In this document: one piece after another, positions 27,403 through 37,281 of the stretch
How the letters are laid out: every line of letters starts with the position of its first letter
Numbering within the stretch: position 1 is the stretch's first letter
NCBI RefSeq assembly: GCF_014640255.1
Contig: NZ_BMGP01000002.1
Coordinates: forward strand, 372,001 to 436,000
From: Subtercola lobariae
GTDB lineage: Bacteria; Actinomycetota; Actinomycetes; Actinomycetales; Microbacteriaceae
Length of the DNA: 64,000 bases
Direction: 5' to 3'
The notes under the pieces: generated by a model
The model's input: only the letters and a program-made list of their open reading frames with translations
What the model was told of the DNA's origin: nothing
Database searches by the model: none
Program-made: the position numbers and the translations under genes

Positions 27403-27418
27403 TTTACTGCTGTTCTGA

Positions 27419-28009
27419 CTAGGCGTTGTCTGCCGTGCGGAACGGGAAGCCGAGCGCCTTGAGCAGCGCGCGACCCTCGTCATCGTTCTTTGCAGTGGTC
27501 ACGACAGTGATGTCGAAACCGCGAACGCGGTCGATCTTGTCTTGATCGATCTCGTGGAACATCGACTGCTCTGTGAGACCGAACGTGTAGTTGCCCTGGC
27601 CGTCGAACTGGCGGTCGGAGAGACCACGGAAGTCGCGGATACGGGGAAGAGCGAGAGAGAGCAACCGGTCGAGGAACTCCCAGGCACGGTCGCCGCGAAG
27701 CGTCACGTGGGCGCCGATGGGCTGGCCCTCACGGAGCTTGAACTGGGCGATCGACTTGCGGGCCTTCGTGACCTGCGGCTTCTGACCGGTGATGGCGGTC
27801 AAGTCTTTGACGGCGCCATCGATGATCTTGCCGTCACGGGCTGCCTCACCGACACCGGTGTTCACGACGACCTTGATGAGGCCCGGAACCTGGTGGATGT
27901 TCGTGAAGCTGAAGTCTTTGGTGAGCTGGGGAATGATCTCAGCCTTGTACTTCTGCTTAAGGCGCGGCTGGATTTTGCCAGTCGGCGCTGCAGTTACTGT
28001 GTCAGTCAT
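27419..28009 (-). CDS. rplE: 50S ribosomal protein L5
   Basis: 196 aa: [86 protein letters not shown]. Binds 5S rRNA and contacts P-site tRNA. Its ATG shares one base with the rplX stop. Confidence 0.97.
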   Translation of the reverse strand: MTDTVTAAPTGKIQPRLKQKYKAEIIPQLTKDFSFTNIHQVPGLIKVVVNTGVGEAARDGKIIDGAVKDLTAITGQKPQVTKARKSIAQFKLREGQPIGAHVTLRGDRAWEFLDRLLSLALPRIRDFRGLSDRQFDGQGNYTFGLTEQSMFHEIDQDKIDRVRGFDITVVTTAKNDDEGRALLKALGFPFRTADNA

Positions 28010-28368
28010 TAGAGGTCCTTGCCGCTTTTCTTGGCGTAGCGAACGCGAACGTTCTTGGTGACGCCGTCTTTGGTGACCTGCTCGACGCGAAAGCCGACGC
28101 GAGTGGGCTTCTTGGTCTCGGGGTCGATGAGCGCAACGTTCGACACGTGAATCGGGGCCTCGACGGTCTCGATGCCACCGGTCTTGGTGCCGCGCTGGGT
28201 CTGGCCGACGCGCACGTGCTTCTTGACGTAGTTCACGCCTTCGACGATGACGCGGTTCTTTGAGGCCAAAACCTCGATGACGCGACCCTGCTTGCCGCGG
28301 TCTCCGCCACGCTCTTGGGTTGCGCCTGAGATGACCTGAACCAGGTCACCCTTCTTGATGTTCGCCAT
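28009..28368 (-). CDS. rplX: 50S ribosomal protein L24
   Basis: 119 aa KOW-domain protein: [31 protein letters not shown], then [35 protein letters not shown]. Early assembly protein of the 50S subunit. Confidence 0.96.
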   Translation of the reverse strand: MANIKKGDLVQVISGATQERGGDRGKQGRVIEVLASKNRVIVEGVNYVKKHVRVGQTQRGTKTGGIETVEAPIHVSNVALIDPETKKPTRVGFRVEQVTKDGVTKNVRVRYAKKSGKDL

Positions 28369-28370
28369 GA

Positions 28371-28742
28371 TTAGATAACCTCCGGTGCCAGCGAGATGAT
28401 CCGCATGAATGCAGCGTCGCGCAGCTCACGACCGACAGGGCCGAACACGCGGGTGCCGCGTGGCTCCTTGTCGTTCGCGCGCAAGATCACGGCAGCGTTC
28501 TCATCGAACTTGATGTACGAGCCGTCAGAACGACGGGTCTCTTTCTTGGTGCGAACGATGACGGCCTTGACGACCTCACCCTTCTTCACGGTGCCGCCGG
28601 GAATGGCGTCTTTGACGGTGGCGACGATGATGTCACCGAGGCCGGCGTAACGGCGACCTGAACCACCGAGTACACGGATGGTCAGCAGCTCTTTGGCGCC
28701 GGTGTTGTCGGCGACCTTGAGCCGGGATTCCTGCTGAATCAC
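28371..28742 (-). CDS. rplN: 50S ribosomal protein L14
   Basis: 123 aa: [46 protein letters not shown] at the start and [18 protein letters not shown] at the end. First gene of the spc block; only 34 bp separate it from rpsQ, so S10 and spc genes are probably one transcript. Confidence 0.97.
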   Translation of the reverse strand: MIQQESRLKVADNTGAKELLTIRVLGGSGRRYAGLGDIIVATVKDAIPGGTVKKGEVVKAVIVRTKKETRRSDGSYIKFDENAAVILRANDKEPRGTRVFGPVGRELRDAAFMRIISLAPEVI

Positions 28743-28776
28743 TTCTACTCCTTACGTAAGCAAGCGCGCGGGGCGC

Positions 28777-29088
28777 TTACTTGGCCTTTTCGAGAATCTC
28801 GACCAGGCGCCAGCGCTTGGTAGCGCTGAGCGGACGGGTCTCAGAAATGAGCACCAGGTCGCCGATACCGGCGGTGCCGGCCTCGTCGTGCGCCTTCACC
28901 TTGGAGGTGCGGCGAATGACCTTGCCATACAGCGGGTGCTTCACGCGGTCTTCGACCTCGACGACGATGGTCTTCTCCATCTTGTCGCTGGTGACGTAGC
29001 CACGACGGGTCTTGCGGTAACCGCGCTCGTGATCGGGCGCAGCTACGGTTTCGACTGACGCAGCGGTTGCTGCTTCTGCCTTAGCCAT
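28777..29088 (-). CDS. rpsQ: 30S ribosomal protein S17
   Basis: 103 aa. Core [41 protein letters not shown], then [28 protein letters not shown]. The first 20 residues are an Ala-rich extension. Shares one base with the rpmC stop. Confidence 0.96.
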   Translation of the reverse strand: MAKAEAATAASVETVAAPDHERGYRKTRRGYVTSDKMEKTIVVEVEDRVKHPLYGKVIRRTSKVKAHDEAGTAGIGDLVLISETRPLSATKRWRLVEILEKAK

Positions 29089-29441
29089 TACTTGGCCTCC
29101 TCGGTTGCTTCTGGTGCTTCGGTTGCCTCAGCTTCTGGCGCCTCTTCAACAGGAGCGGCCTTCGCCTTGCGGGTCTTCTTGGGTGCTGCCTCTACTGGTG
29201 CGACCTCAACGGCGACAGGCGTGGCACGGATGCCCAGCTCGCGCTCGCGAACGATCGTGTAGATGCGTGCAATGTCGCGCTTCACGGCGCGCAGGCGGCC
29301 GTGGCTCTCGAGCTGGCCGGTGGCCGACTGGAAGCGCAAGTTGAACAGCTCTTCCTTGGCCTTGCGCAGCTCTTCTGCGAGACGTGAATCTTCGAATGTG
29401 TCGAGCTCGATGGGAGTGAGCTCTTTAGAACCGATCGCCAT
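29088..29441 (-). CDS. rpmC: 50S ribosomal protein L29 with Ala/Glu/Lys tail
   Basis: 117 aa, nearly twice the normal 60-70. L29 proper is residues 5-72 ([48 protein letters not shown]). The last 45 residues are repeated AP/EA/KA units. Shares one base with the rplP stop. Confidence 0.95.
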   Translation of the reverse strand: MAIGSKELTPIELDTFEDSRLAEELRKAKEELFNLRFQSATGQLESHGRLRAVKRDIARIYTIVRERELGIRATPVAVEVAPVEAAPKKTRKAKAAPVEEAPEAEATEAPEATEEAK

Positions 29442-29860
29442 TATGCGTCGCCCTCCTCGCGCTTGATGATGCGTGCCTTCAAAGGCAATTTGTGAATTGC
29501 ACGGGTGAGCGCCTCACGAGCGACGACGTCAGAGACACCGGAGAGCTCGAAGAGAACGCGACCTGGCTTGACGTTCGCGATCCACCACTCCGGGCTACCC
29601 TTACCAGAACCCATGCGGGTTTCGGCCGGCTTCTTGGTCAGCGGGCGGTCGGGGTAGATGTTGATCCACACCTTTCCGCCGCGCTTGATGTGACGCGTCA
29701 TGGCGATACGAGCTGACTCGATCTGGCGGTTCGTCACGTAAGCCGGGGTGAGGGCCTGAATGCCCCACTCGCCGAATGACACAGTGGTGCCACCGGTTGC
29801 CTGGCCGCTACGGCCGGGGTGGTGCTGCTTGCGGTGCTTGACTCTGCGTGGAATCAACAT
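29441..29860 (-). CDS. rplP: 50S ribosomal protein L16
   Basis: 139 aa: [88 protein letters not shown]. Organises the peptidyl-transferase A-site region. Confidence 0.97.
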   Translation of the reverse strand: MLIPRRVKHRKQHHPGRSGQATGGTTVSFGEWGIQALTPAYVTNRQIESARIAMTRHIKRGGKVWINIYPDRPLTKKPAETRMGSGKGSPEWWIANVKPGRVLFELSGVSDVVAREALTRAIHKLPLKARIIKREEGDA

Positions 29861-29862
29861 AG

Positions 29863-30663
29863 TTAGGCCTCAACTCCTGCAGCTGCCACGGGAGCGGCGT
29901 CTGCCTTGGGCGCACTGGTCGTGCCCGCGTTACGACGGGGGCGGTCGCCACCGTCGCGGCGGTCGTCACGACGCTCGGGGCGCGTTGACTTCTGGTTGGC
30001 CTGCTCACGAGCAAGCTCCTTGTTGGTGATGTCGCCCTTGTAGATCCAGACCTTCACACCGATGCGACCGAACGTGGTCTTCGCCTCGTAGAAGCCGTAG
30101 TCGATGTTCGCGCGCAGGGTGTGCAGGGGCACACGGCCTTCACGGTAGAACTCCGAACGGCTCATCTCCGCGCCGCCGAGGCGGCCAGAGACCTGGATGC
30201 GAACACCCTTGACACTCGGCGTGCGCTGGGCGCCCTGCAGGCCCTTGCGCATTGCGCGGCGGAACGCCACACGTGCACTGAGCTGCTCGGCGATGCCCTG
30301 GGCAACAAGCTGAGCTTCGGCCTCGGGGTTCTTCACCTCGAGAATGTTGAGCTGAATCTGCTTCTTCGTGAGCTTCTCGAGGTCGGCACGAATGCGCTCG
30401 GCCTCGGCTCCGCGGCGACCGATCACGATGCCCGGGCGGGCGGTGTGAATGTCGACACGAACGCGGTCACGGGTGCGCTCGATCTCGATGCGGGCGACGC
30501 CTGCACGGTCGAGTGACTTCGTGAGAAGGTTGCGAATCTTGACGTCTTCGGCGACGAAGTCGCTGTAACGCTGACCTACCTTGGTGCTGTCAGAGAACCA
30601 ACGCGACACGTGGTCGGTCGTGATGCCCAGACGGAAACCGTAGGGGTTTACTTTCTGGCCCAT
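29863..30663 (-). CDS. rpsC: 30S ribosomal protein S3
   Basis: 266 aa. [27 protein letters not shown] domain [22 protein letters not shown]-terminal domain [38 protein letters not shown]. The last 50 residues are Arg/Asp then Ala-rich. Shares one base with the rplV stop. Confidence 0.97.
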   Translation of the reverse strand: MGQKVNPYGFRLGITTDHVSRWFSDSTKVGQRYSDFVAEDVKIRNLLTKSLDRAGVARIEIERTRDRVRVDIHTARPGIVIGRRGAEAERIRADLEKLTKKQIQLNILEVKNPEAEAQLVAQGIAEQLSARVAFRRAMRKGLQGAQRTPSVKGVRIQVSGRLGGAEMSRSEFYREGRVPLHTLRANIDYGFYEAKTTFGRIGVKVWIYKGDITNKELAREQANQKSTRPERRDDRRDGGDRPRRNAGTTSAPKADAAPVAAAGVEA

Positions 30664-31061
30664 TACTTCTTTCCTGCCTTCTTGGAACCCTGAGCTGTGA
30701 CGCCGGCCTCATCGGGCGTGGCGAGCACGATGGTGATGTGGCTGGTGCGCTTCAGAATCTGGAATGCGCGTCCCTGTGCACGGGGCTGGAAGCGCTTGAG
30801 GGTCGTTCCCTCATCGACGAAAGCCGTCGCGACGAACAGGTCTTGCTCGTCGAGGTAGCTGTTGTCTTTGTCGGCCTTGACCTTCGCGTTCGCGATTGCA
30901 GACTCGACGAGCTTGTAGACAGGCTCGCTCGCGCCCTGCGGGGCGAACTTCAGAATTGCCAGGGCCTCCATGGCCTGCTTGCCGCGAATCAAGTTGACGA
31001 CGCGACGAGCTTTCATGGGGGTGACGCGGATGTGACGCACGCGTGCGATCGACTCCACCAT
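30663..31061 (-). CDS. rplV: 50S ribosomal protein L22
   Basis: 132 aa. The ATG at 31061 is chosen because a full AGGAGG lies 6-7 nt before it; an in-frame start 21 bp upstream would read through that site. [31 protein letters not shown]-type core and [22 protein letters not shown] at the end. Lines the exit tunnel. Confidence 0.96.
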   Translation of the reverse strand: MVESIARVRHIRVTPMKARRVVNLIRGKQAMEALAILKFAPQGASEPVYKLVESAIANAKVKADKDNSYLDEQDLFVATAFVDEGTTLKRFQPRAQGRAFQILKRTSHITIVLATPDEAGVTAQGSKKAGKK

Positions 31062-31086
31062 TTCTCTCCTCCTTTTCGCCACCGCG

Positions 31087-31368
31087 TTAGCGGCGACGAC
31101 CCTTCTTGTCGTCTTTCACGTGGCCGCGGAAGGTACGCGTCGGCGAAAACTCGCCGAGCTTGTGACCGACCATGGTCTCTGTGATGAACACGGGAATGTG
31201 CTTGCGACCGTCGTGAACGGCGATCGTGTGACCCAGCATTGCTGGGATGATCATCGACCGGCGTGACCAGGTCTTGATGACGTTCTTCGAACCAGCTTCG
31301 TTCTGTACGACAACCTTGCGGAGCAGGTGGTCATCAACGAAGGGGCCCTTCTTGAGACTGCGTGGCAT
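31087..31368 (-). CDS. rpsS: 30S ribosomal protein S19
   Basis: 93 aa: [69 protein letters not shown]. 30S head protein. Confidence 0.97.
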   Translation of the reverse strand: MPRSLKKGPFVDDHLLRKVVVQNEAGSKNVIKTWSRRSMIIPAMLGHTIAVHDGRKHIPVFITETMVGHKLGEFSPTRTFRGHVKDDKKGRRR

Positions 31369-31379
31369 CTTCTCGACTC

Positions 31380-32219
31380 CTACTTACGCTTCTTGCCGAC
31401 GTTGCGGCGACGAACGATGAGCTTGTCGCTCTCTTTGTTGGGGTGGCGGGTGCGGCCCTCTTTTTGACCCCACGGGCTGACCGGGTGACGACCACCGGAG
31501 GTCTTGCCCTCACCACCACCGTGCGGGTGGTCGACAGGGTTCATTGCGACACCACGAACGGTGGGGCGAACGCCGAGCCAGCGTTTACGGCCGGCCTTGC
31601 CCCAGTTGATGTTGGACTGCTCGGCGTTGCCGACCTCGCCGATCGTTGCGCGGCAGCGGGCATCCACATTGCGGATCTCACCAGACGGCAGACGAAGCTG
31701 TGCGTAGGGGCCGTCTTTTGCGACGAGGCGAACGGATGCACCGGCTGAACGTGCCATTTTGGCGCCTCCCCCCGGCTTCAGTTCGATCGCGTGAATGACG
31801 GTACCAACGGGGATGTTCTTCAGCGGCAGGTTGTTGCCCGGCTTGATGTCAGCCCCGGCACCCGACTCGATGATGTCACCCTGCGACAGCTTGTTCGGAG
31901 CGATGATGTAACGCTTGGTGCCATCGACGAAGTGCAGCAGCGCGATGCGCGCCGTGCGGTTCGGGTCGTACTCGATCTCGGCGACACGGGCGTTGACGCC
32001 GTCTTTGTCATTGCGACGGAAGTCGATGACGCGATACTGGCGCTTGTGGCCACCACCGATGTGACGGGTCGTGATGCGGCCGGCGTTGTTACGGCCACCG
32101 GTCTTGGGCAGCGGGCGAAGCAGCGACTTCTCAGGCGTGGTGCGGGTGATCTCTGCAAAGTCTGCAACTGAAGAACCGCGACGACCGGGGGTAGTCGGCT
32201 TGTATTTGCGAATAGCCAT
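31380..32219 (-). CDS. rplB: 50S ribosomal protein L2
   Basis: 279 aa: [50 protein letters not shown], and [29 protein letters not shown] with the conserved His-rich loop near the peptidyl-transferase centre. Confidence 0.97.
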   Translation of the reverse strand: MAIRKYKPTTPGRRGSSVADFAEITRTTPEKSLLRPLPKTGGRNNAGRITTRHIGGGHKRQYRVIDFRRNDKDGVNARVAEIEYDPNRTARIALLHFVDGTKRYIIAPNKLSQGDIIESGAGADIKPGNNLPLKNIPVGTVIHAIELKPGGGAKMARSAGASVRLVAKDGPYAQLRLPSGEIRNVDARCRATIGEVGNAEQSNINWGKAGRKRWLGVRPTVRGVAMNPVDHPHGGGEGKTSGGRHPVSPWGQKEGRTRHPNKESDKLIVRRRNVGKKRK

Positions 32220-32242
32220 GTTTTTATCCTCTGGATTCCGAC

Positions 32243-32542
32243 TTAGCCAACAGCCGTGAAGATGTCGATGGTGCCGGACTTGAGGGTGACAATGGCACGC
32301 TTGGTGTCTTTGCGCTTGCCCAGCCCGAACTTGGTGCGGCGGGTCTTGCCGATCTTGTTCATCGTGTTGACCGAGTTGACCTCGACGCCGAAGATCTTCT
32401 CAATGGCGAGCTTGATCTCGGTCTTGTTCGAAGTGGGCGAGACGATGAAAGTGTACTTACCCTCGTCGATCAGGCTGTAGCTCTTCTCGGAGACGACCGG
32501 CGAGATGATGATGTCGCGGGGGTCTTTGTTGTTGCCGCTCAT
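32243..32542 (-). CDS. rplW: 50S ribosomal protein L23
   Basis: 99 aa: [53 protein letters not shown]. Docking site for signal recognition particle and trigger factor at the tunnel exit. Overlaps rplD by 4 bp. Confidence 0.96.
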   Translation of the reverse strand: MSGNNKDPRDIIISPVVSEKSYSLIDEGKYTFIVSPTSNKTEIKLAIEKIFGVEVNSVNTMNKIGKTRRTKFGLGKRKDTKRAIVTLKSGTIDIFTAVG

Positions 32543-33198
32543 GCTGCAACCTCCTCAGTAGTCTTCGTCTTCGACGAGATGAAGCCGTCGATCGCACCCT
32601 TGGTGAAGACGATGTCGTCGCTCACCAGCACGTCGTAAGCGTTCAGCTGGTCATAGGTCAAAACGTGAACCTCGGGAACGTTGCGAACGCTCTTCACGGC
32701 GATGTCGTCGCCGCGCTCGACGACCACGAGAACGTGCTTCGAGGTTGCGATCTGCTCGAGCAAGGCGATGGCCGTCTTGGTCGAGGGCACAGGGCCGAGG
32801 GTGAGCGAGTCGACAACGTGAACGCGGCTGCCACGGGCACGGTCAGAAAGTGAACCCAGCAGTGCTGCCGCGATCATCTTCTTGGGGGTGCGCTGGTCGT
32901 AGCTGCGCGGGGTCGGGCCGTGCACGATGCCACCACCGGTCATCTGAGGAGCGCGAATCGAGCCCTGACGAGCGCGACCGGTTCCTTTCTGCTTGAACGG
33001 CTTGCGGCCGGCACCAGAAACCTCGCCACGGCGCTTGACCTTGGAGGTACCCTGGCGTGCCGCGGCGAGCTGCGCCACGACGACCTGGTGGATGAGCGGA
33101 ATGTTGGTCTGCACATCGAAGAGCTCTGCGGGCAGCTCGACAGAGCCTGCCTTCTTGCCCTGAGCGTCGATGATGTCGACAGTGGTTACGTCAGCCAT
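32539..33198 (-). CDS. rplD: 50S ribosomal protein L4
   Basis: 219 aa: long loop [61 protein letters not shown] is the tunnel-lining segment. In E. coli L4 represses the S10 operon; whether it does here is not shown. Confidence 0.97.
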   Translation of the reverse strand: MADVTTVDIIDAQGKKAGSVELPAELFDVQTNIPLIHQVVVAQLAAARQGTSKVKRRGEVSGAGRKPFKQKGTGRARQGSIRAPQMTGGGIVHGPTPRSYDQRTPKKMIAAALLGSLSDRARGSRVHVVDSLTLGPVPSTKTAIALLEQIATSKHVLVVVERGDDIAVKSVRNVPEVHVLTYDQLNAYDVLVSDDIVFTKGAIDGFISSKTKTTEEVAA

Positions 33199-33201
33199 GA
33201 G

Positions 33202-33858
33202 CTACGCCCCCTTTACAGCGGTACGAACGAAAACGAGACGGCCACGGCCGCCGGGAACGGCGCCCTTGACCAAGATGAGGTTCTTCTCGGCGTCGACCGA
33301 GTGCACGACGAGGTTAAGCACGGTGACGCGCTCGCCACCCATGCGGCCTGCCATGCGCATGCCCTTGAAGACACGGCTGGGAGTCGACGAAGCACCGATT
33401 GAACCGGGCTTGCGGTGGTTGCGGTGCGAACCGTGCGACGACGACACACCCTTGAAGTTGTGACGCTTCATGACACCGGCGAAGCCCTTGCCCTTGCTGG
33501 TGCCGACCACGTCGACCTTCTTGCCTGCCTCGAACACACCGTCAACGGTGAGCTCTTGGCCGAGCGTGTACTCGGAGGCGTCAGCGGTGCGAATCTCGGT
33601 CACGTGACGGCGAGGCGTGACGCCTGCCTTGTCGAAGTGACCGGTCAGCGGCTGGGTGACCTTACGGGGGTCGATCTGGCCCGCCGCGATCTGAACGGCC
33701 TCGTAGCCGTCGATCTCAGGGGTACGAATCTGGGTGACGACGTTCGGCGTGATCTGCACGACGGTCACAGGAATGAGACGGTTGTTCTCATCCCACACCT
33801 GGGTCATGCCGAGCTTGATGCCGAGCAGGCCCTTTGAAGTCTTAGTTGAAGTAGCCAT
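33202..33858 (-). CDS. rplC: 50S ribosomal protein L3
   Basis: 218 aa: [25 protein letters not shown] at the start; [47 protein letters not shown] is the conserved loop reaching the peptidyl-transferase centre. Confidence 0.97.
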   Translation of the reverse strand: MATSTKTSKGLLGIKLGMTQVWDENNRLIPVTVVQITPNVVTQIRTPEIDGYEAVQIAAGQIDPRKVTQPLTGHFDKAGVTPRRHVTEIRTADASEYTLGQELTVDGVFEAGKKVDVVGTSKGKGFAGVMKRHNFKGVSSSHGSHRNHRKPGSIGASSTPSRVFKGMRMAGRMGGERVTVLNLVVHSVDAEKNLILVKGAVPGGRGRLVFVRTAVKGA

Positions 33859-33863
33859 GATCC

Positions 33864-34172
33864 CTACAGCTTGATCTCGATGTTGACATCGGCCGGAAGG
33901 TCGAGGCGCATGAGCGAGTCGACAGCCTTGGGCGTCGGGTCGATGATGTCGATGAGGCGCTTGTGGGTGCGCTTCTCGAAGTGCTCGAAGCTGTCTTTGT
34001 ACTTGTGCGGCGAACGGATGACCGCAATGACGTTCTTCTCGGTCGGCAGCGGCACGGGGCCGACTACGGTCGCACCCGCACGGGTTACTGTGTCGACGAT
34101 CTTTCGCGCCGAGCTGTCGATGACCTCATGGTCATACGACTTAAGTCGAATGCGGATCTTTTGTCCCGCCAT
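33864..34172 (-). CDS. rpsJ: 30S ribosomal protein S10
   Basis: 102 aa from ATG at 34172: [47 protein letters not shown]. Also called NusE because it joins the NusB antitermination complex. First gene of the S10 operon. An in-frame extension of 42 residues upstream is rejected as it matches no S10. Confidence 0.97.
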   Translation of the reverse strand: MAGQKIRIRLKSYDHEVIDSSARKIVDTVTRAGATVVGPVPLPTEKNVIAVIRSPHKYKDSFEHFEKRTHKRLIDIIDPTPKAVDSLMRLDLPADVNIEIKL

Positions 34173-34566
34173 GTGTGACTCACTCTCTTGTCTTGCGTCG
34201 TACCCCACCAGGTGAGTTTCACCGGAGTTGCATTGGACGCGCTTAGAACACTGTTCTTCTGTCAAATCCCTACCCGCGCCCGCACACATTTCTGGCACGA
34301 TGTGACCGCGCAGAAATCAACGCGATTTCGAGAGGGGATTGTGAAGCTTGAAACACTCTGTTCTGCTACCCGCGGCCTAGCCCTACAAGATCAAGGACCT
34401 ATAGCTATGCACTGCCTGGTAGTGATGCGAGCCAGCCCGTGTGTTGACACAGAACTACCCGAATTACTGAACTAGAAGAGTCTGCCACACCTGAGGGGGT
34501 TCGTGCAACCCGGGCGTGTCGCGGCGGCGTGTCGCGCCAGCACTGGGATGCGGGCCTGTGATGAGC
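34173..34566 (-). other. Gene-free leader of the S10 operon
   Basis: 394 bp with no coding region supported on either strand. It must contain the S10-operon promoter and 5' leader. TTGACA occurs on the minus strand at 34258-34263 but no -10 lies at the right distance. A short palindrome, AGAAC-ACT-GTTCT, is at 34245-34257. Confidence 0.5.
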
Positions 34567-35778
34567 CTACGCGAGCACGACCCCGGCGCGCGCCCTGATT
34601 CGCCAATCGACGAGCCCGAGCACGCCCACCACAACAGCCAAAATCGCCACGAGAGGTGCCACCACGTCGACCGAAGCGGCGAGCCCGAGCCCGGTGGCGA
34701 GCACTCCGGCACCCACCGAGGTCGCTGCCTGAAACACGTAGGCGAAAAGGTACAGGGTCGAGAGCGTAGCCCCACGGTGTTCGGGCGCCGTCACCCGCCC
34801 GATGAGCTGCAACCCGCCCATGAAGGCGAGTGAGTACCCGATTCCGCCCACCACGCACCAGATCAGCACGAGCGCCACCGAACCCGAACTCGCCACGAGC
34901 TCGAGCAGGGCGAGACCGGCGACCGTGATGATGGCGCCGACAATGACCGCCAGATGAGCGTGGATGCGCTGCAGCACAATCGCGGTGGTGCCGATCATGA
35001 TGGAGGAGACCGCTAGAAGAGCGCCGATGACGAGGAGGTTGGTGGTGCCGGTCAGATCCTTCGCGAACGATGAACCGAGGGAGAGAAAAACTGAGCCGAC
35101 GGCGAAAGCAAGCGACACGGCGAGGGTGGCGAGCACAAACACGCGAACACTGCCGCGCGGCACACGGATCGATTGCGGGCGCCAGGCGGCACGGGCATCC
35201 GGAGCCGCCTGGGGCATCAGGTAGACCGCGGCGAACACGACCACACTGAGCACCGAGAGCACGATGAAACTCAGCTGCTCGGGCCACGGCGCGTACTGCG
35301 CAAGGGTGCCCGAGACGATGAGCGCGAGGGTCAGACCGAGGGCAGTGGATGCTGTGGTCAGCGAACTGGCCAGGCGGGGGTTCGACGAGGTGTTGTTCTC
35401 GACGAGGGATGCACTGGCCGCGCCGAGGGCGAAGGCGGTTCCGGCGCCCTGCAGCACCCGGCCCACGTAGAGCCAGCCCACGTCGAGGGCGAACACGAAC
35501 AGTGCGCCCGAAACGAAGATGAGCGTGATGCCGATGAGCATGGCGCGGCGGCGGCCGATGGCGTCGGAGATGTTGCCGAAGAGGAGCAATCCGATGAGGA
35601 GAGCGACGGGATAGGTCGCGAAGACGGTGGTGATGACGATCGACGAGAGGTGCCATTCGCCCGCGTAGGTCGGGTAGAGAACCGACGGCGCACCGCTCGA
35701 CCAGAGGCAGAGGGCGAGTACGGCTGCCGAGGCCCAAAAGCTGCCGCGGCGCGCGAACCGGCGAGGGGAAAGTGTCAT
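34567..35778 (-). CDS. MFS transporter (drug-efflux type)
   Basis: 403 aa, about 12 membrane segments. Between segments 2 and 3 is the MFS motif A region GNISDAIGRRRAMLIG; segment 4 region reads [25 protein letters not shown], as in efflux members. No signal peptide. Divergent from an HxlR-type regulator 63 bp away, the usual arrangement for an exporter under local control; substrates cannot be read from sequence. A promoter predicted at 35785-35813 would start transcription at or next to the ATG. The frame on the same strand at 34472-35737 is a shadow of this gene. Confidence 0.86.
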   Translation of the reverse strand: MTLSPRRFARRGSFWASAAVLALCLWSSGAPSVLYPTYAGEWHLSSIVITTVFATYPVALLIGLLLFGNISDAIGRRRAMLIGITLIFVSGALFVFALDVGWLYVGRVLQGAGTAFALGAASASLVENNTSSNPRLASSLTTASTALGLTLALIVSGTLAQYAPWPEQLSFIVLSVLSVVVFAAVYLMPQAAPDARAAWRPQSIRVPRGSVRVFVLATLAVSLAFAVGSVFLSLGSSFAKDLTGTTNLLVIGALLAVSSIMIGTTAIVLQRIHAHLAVIVGAIITVAGLALLELVASSGSVALVLIWCVVGGIGYSLAFMGGLQLIGRVTAPEHRGATLSTLYLFAYVFQAATSVGAGVLATGLGLAASVDVVAPLVAILAVVVGVLGLVDWRIRARAGVVLA

Positions 35779-35784
35779 GGCAGG

Positions 35785-35813
35785 AGCCTATGCCTCTCAG
35801 TTTGAATTGCCAA
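35785..35813 (-). promoter_or_regulatory. Predicted promoter of the MFS gene
   Basis: Minus-strand TTGGCA (35808-35813), 17-bp spacer, TAGGCT (35785-35790). The expected start point is about base 35778, the A of the ATG, so the transcript would be leaderless. Confidence 0.4.
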
Positions 35814-35841
35814 TCTAGGTGACTGGTTCTATCCTTAAGGC

Positions 35842-36318
35842 GTGGTCACGTCAACGAATTCCCGCTCGAAGAACGAACATCACTGCTCCATTCACCGCAG
35901 CCTCGATCTGGTCGGTGAGAAGTGGTCGCTGCTGATCGTTCGTAATGCGCTGCGCGGGCAGACCCGATTCTCAGAGTTTCGCGACAGTCTCGGGGTGCCG
36001 AGCGACGTTCTGGCCGCGCGGCTGGCGTCGCTGGTCGAGGCAGGTGTGCTCGAGCGGCGGGCCTACCGCGAGCCGGGAGCGCGCGAGCGCTTCAGCTACC
36101 ACCTCACCGCAGAGGGTGCGGCGCTGAAGACAGTACTCATTGCGCTGCAAGAATGGGGCGACGAATTCACTCCGAACGCCGGTGGCCGCGTGTCGCTGAC
36201 CCGCGACACGGCCACCGGGCAGCATGCGTCGCTCGCGTTCGTGGGCGACGACGGCGCGGTGCTCGACCCCGCGACGATCGCGCTCGTGCCTGGCCCGGCG
36301 GCACCTGCCGCCTGGTGA
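35842..36318 (+). CDS. HxlR-family winged-helix regulator
   Basis: 158 aa, GTG start with TAAGG upstream. The HxlR signature is complete: a Cys near the N-terminus (HHCSIHRSLDLVGEKWSLLIVRNALRGQTRFSEFRDSLG), then VPSDVLAARLASLVEAGVLERRAYREPGARERFSYHLTAEG. Cys15 is at the position used as a thiol sensor in some family members. C-terminal 50 residues are variable and include a small beta-rich piece. Probably represses or activates the divergent MFS gene. Confidence 0.87.
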   Translation: MVTSTNSRSKNEHHCSIHRSLDLVGEKWSLLIVRNALRGQTRFSEFRDSLGVPSDVLAARLASLVEAGVLERRAYREPGARERFSYHLTAEGAALKTVLIALQEWGDEFTPNAGGRVSLTRDTATGQHASLAFVGDDGAVLDPATIALVPGPAAPAAW

Positions 36319-36407
36319 CGCAGGCTGCCACTTCTGCCCCAGCCTGCTTCCCTGCCGGGGGTCGCTAGCGCCGTCAGCGCCGCCGCGCATGCTCGCGTGG
36401 GTACTCG

Positions 36408-36467
36408 TGAGTCCGCTGCGTCGTTGTGAGGCCGGTCTAGCGGGCTCAACACGACCGGACGGGCTCA
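36408..36467 (+). repeat. 60-bp interspersed repeat, copy A
   Basis: First of three gapless 60-bp copies (others at 42083-42142, reverse, and 43259-43318). Each begins TGAG, has TGAG again at positions 20-23, and ends GACRGGCTCA; the centre TGAG-GCCGGTCTAGCGGGCTCA folds as a hairpin. Copy A is 45/60 identical to B and 46/60 to C (reverse complement). Confidence 0.8.
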
Positions 36468-36515
36468 CAGTGAGCTACGGGGTCGGGATGCCCGGGGTTC
36501 GCCGAGCATCCTGAA

Positions 36516-37265
36516 TCAGCTGAGCAGCCAGCCGTTCTCTTCGGCGATGCGCACGGCCTCGGCGCGACTGCGGGCGGCCGTCTTGCCGATGGCGCTCGAG
36601 AGGTAGTTGCGCACCGTGCCCTCGGAGAGAAACAGGTCGCGCGCGATGTCTGCCACGCTTCCGCCGCGCTGAGCGGCACGCAGAATGTCGGATTCGCGCG
36701 CCGAAAGCGGGTTGTCGCCTGAGGCCAGCGATTCGGCGGCGAGCGCAGGGTCGACCACGCGAAGGCCTGCGTGCACCCGGCGCACCGCTTCGGCGAGTTG
36801 CCTCGCGGGCGTGTCTTTGACGACGAAACCGCTGGCGCCTGCCGCCATCGCTCGCTTGAGGTACCCGGGCCGGCCGAACGTCGTGACGATGAGCACTCTG
36901 CATCCGGGGAGTGCCTGACGCAGTTGCGCCGCGACCGTAATGCCGTCGAGACCCGGCATCTCCACGTCGAGAAGCGCTACATCGGGGCGATGTTCGAGAG
37001 CCAGCGCGAGAACCTCGTCACCGCGCTCAGCCTCGGCCACGACGTGCAGGTCGGGCTCGAGGTCGAGCAAGGCGATCAGGGCGCCTCGAACGAGGGCCTG
37101 ATCATCCGCTACCAGGAGGCGGATCGGCGCCGAGTCGCGGCCGCCCGCAGCCGCACTCGTGCCGCCACTGTCAGAACTCATGCCGTCACCGTCAGCGCTC
37201 AGAGGGTCAGCGCTCGTGCCGTCACGGCTGCCGCTCATGCCGGCACCGTCAGCGTCGGCGCTCAT
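36516..37265 (-). CDS. NarL/LuxR-type response regulator with repetitive N-terminus
   Basis: 249 aa. Receiver domain about 47-165 (IRLLVADDQALVRGALIALL; phospho-acceptor Asp100 in LLDVEMPGLDG; Lys in FVVKDTP). HTH domain about 185-245 (PLSARESDILRAAQRGGSVADIARDLFLSEGTVRNYLSSAIGKT). The first 45 residues are a Gly/Ser/Asp-rich extension, coded by a 21-bp DNA repeat. ATG at 37265 overlaps the kinase stop by 4 bp; ATGs at residues 10 and 29 are alternatives. Partner of the sensor kinase upstream; the target is probably the exporter in the same operon. Confidence 0.9.
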   Translation of the reverse strand: MSADADGAGMSGSRDGTSADPLSADGDGMSSDSGGTSAAAGGRDSAPIRLLVADDQALVRGALIALLDLEPDLHVVAEAERGDEVLALALEHRPDVALLDVEMPGLDGITVAAQLRQALPGCRVLIVTTFGRPGYLKRAMAAGASGFVVKDTPARQLAEAVRRVHAGLRVVDPALAAESLASGDNPLSARESDILRAAQRGGSVADIARDLFLSEGTVRNYLSSAIGKTAARSRAEAVRIAEENGWLLS

Positions 37266-37281
37266 GCCGTCACCGTCAACA
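37177..37281. repeat. 21-bp repeats across the kinase stop / regulator start
   Basis: Four 21-bp units of type CTCATGCCGTCACCGTCAGCG at 37177, 37213, 37234 and 37261. The last contains both the kinase stop and the regulator ATG. Because 21 is a multiple of 3, copy changes would keep the frame. Confidence 0.75.

Noticed and set aside
34245-34257. AGAAC-ACT-GTTCT resembling an SOS box
   Set aside because: LexA boxes of Gram-positives need a 4-nt gap between GAAC and GTTC; here it is 3, and the S10 operon is not an SOS target.
34472-35737. Open frame of 421 codons on the same strand as the MFS gene
   Set aside because: Arg/His/Pro-rich and without family likeness; it is the shadow frame of the MFS gene, which has clear membrane segments.
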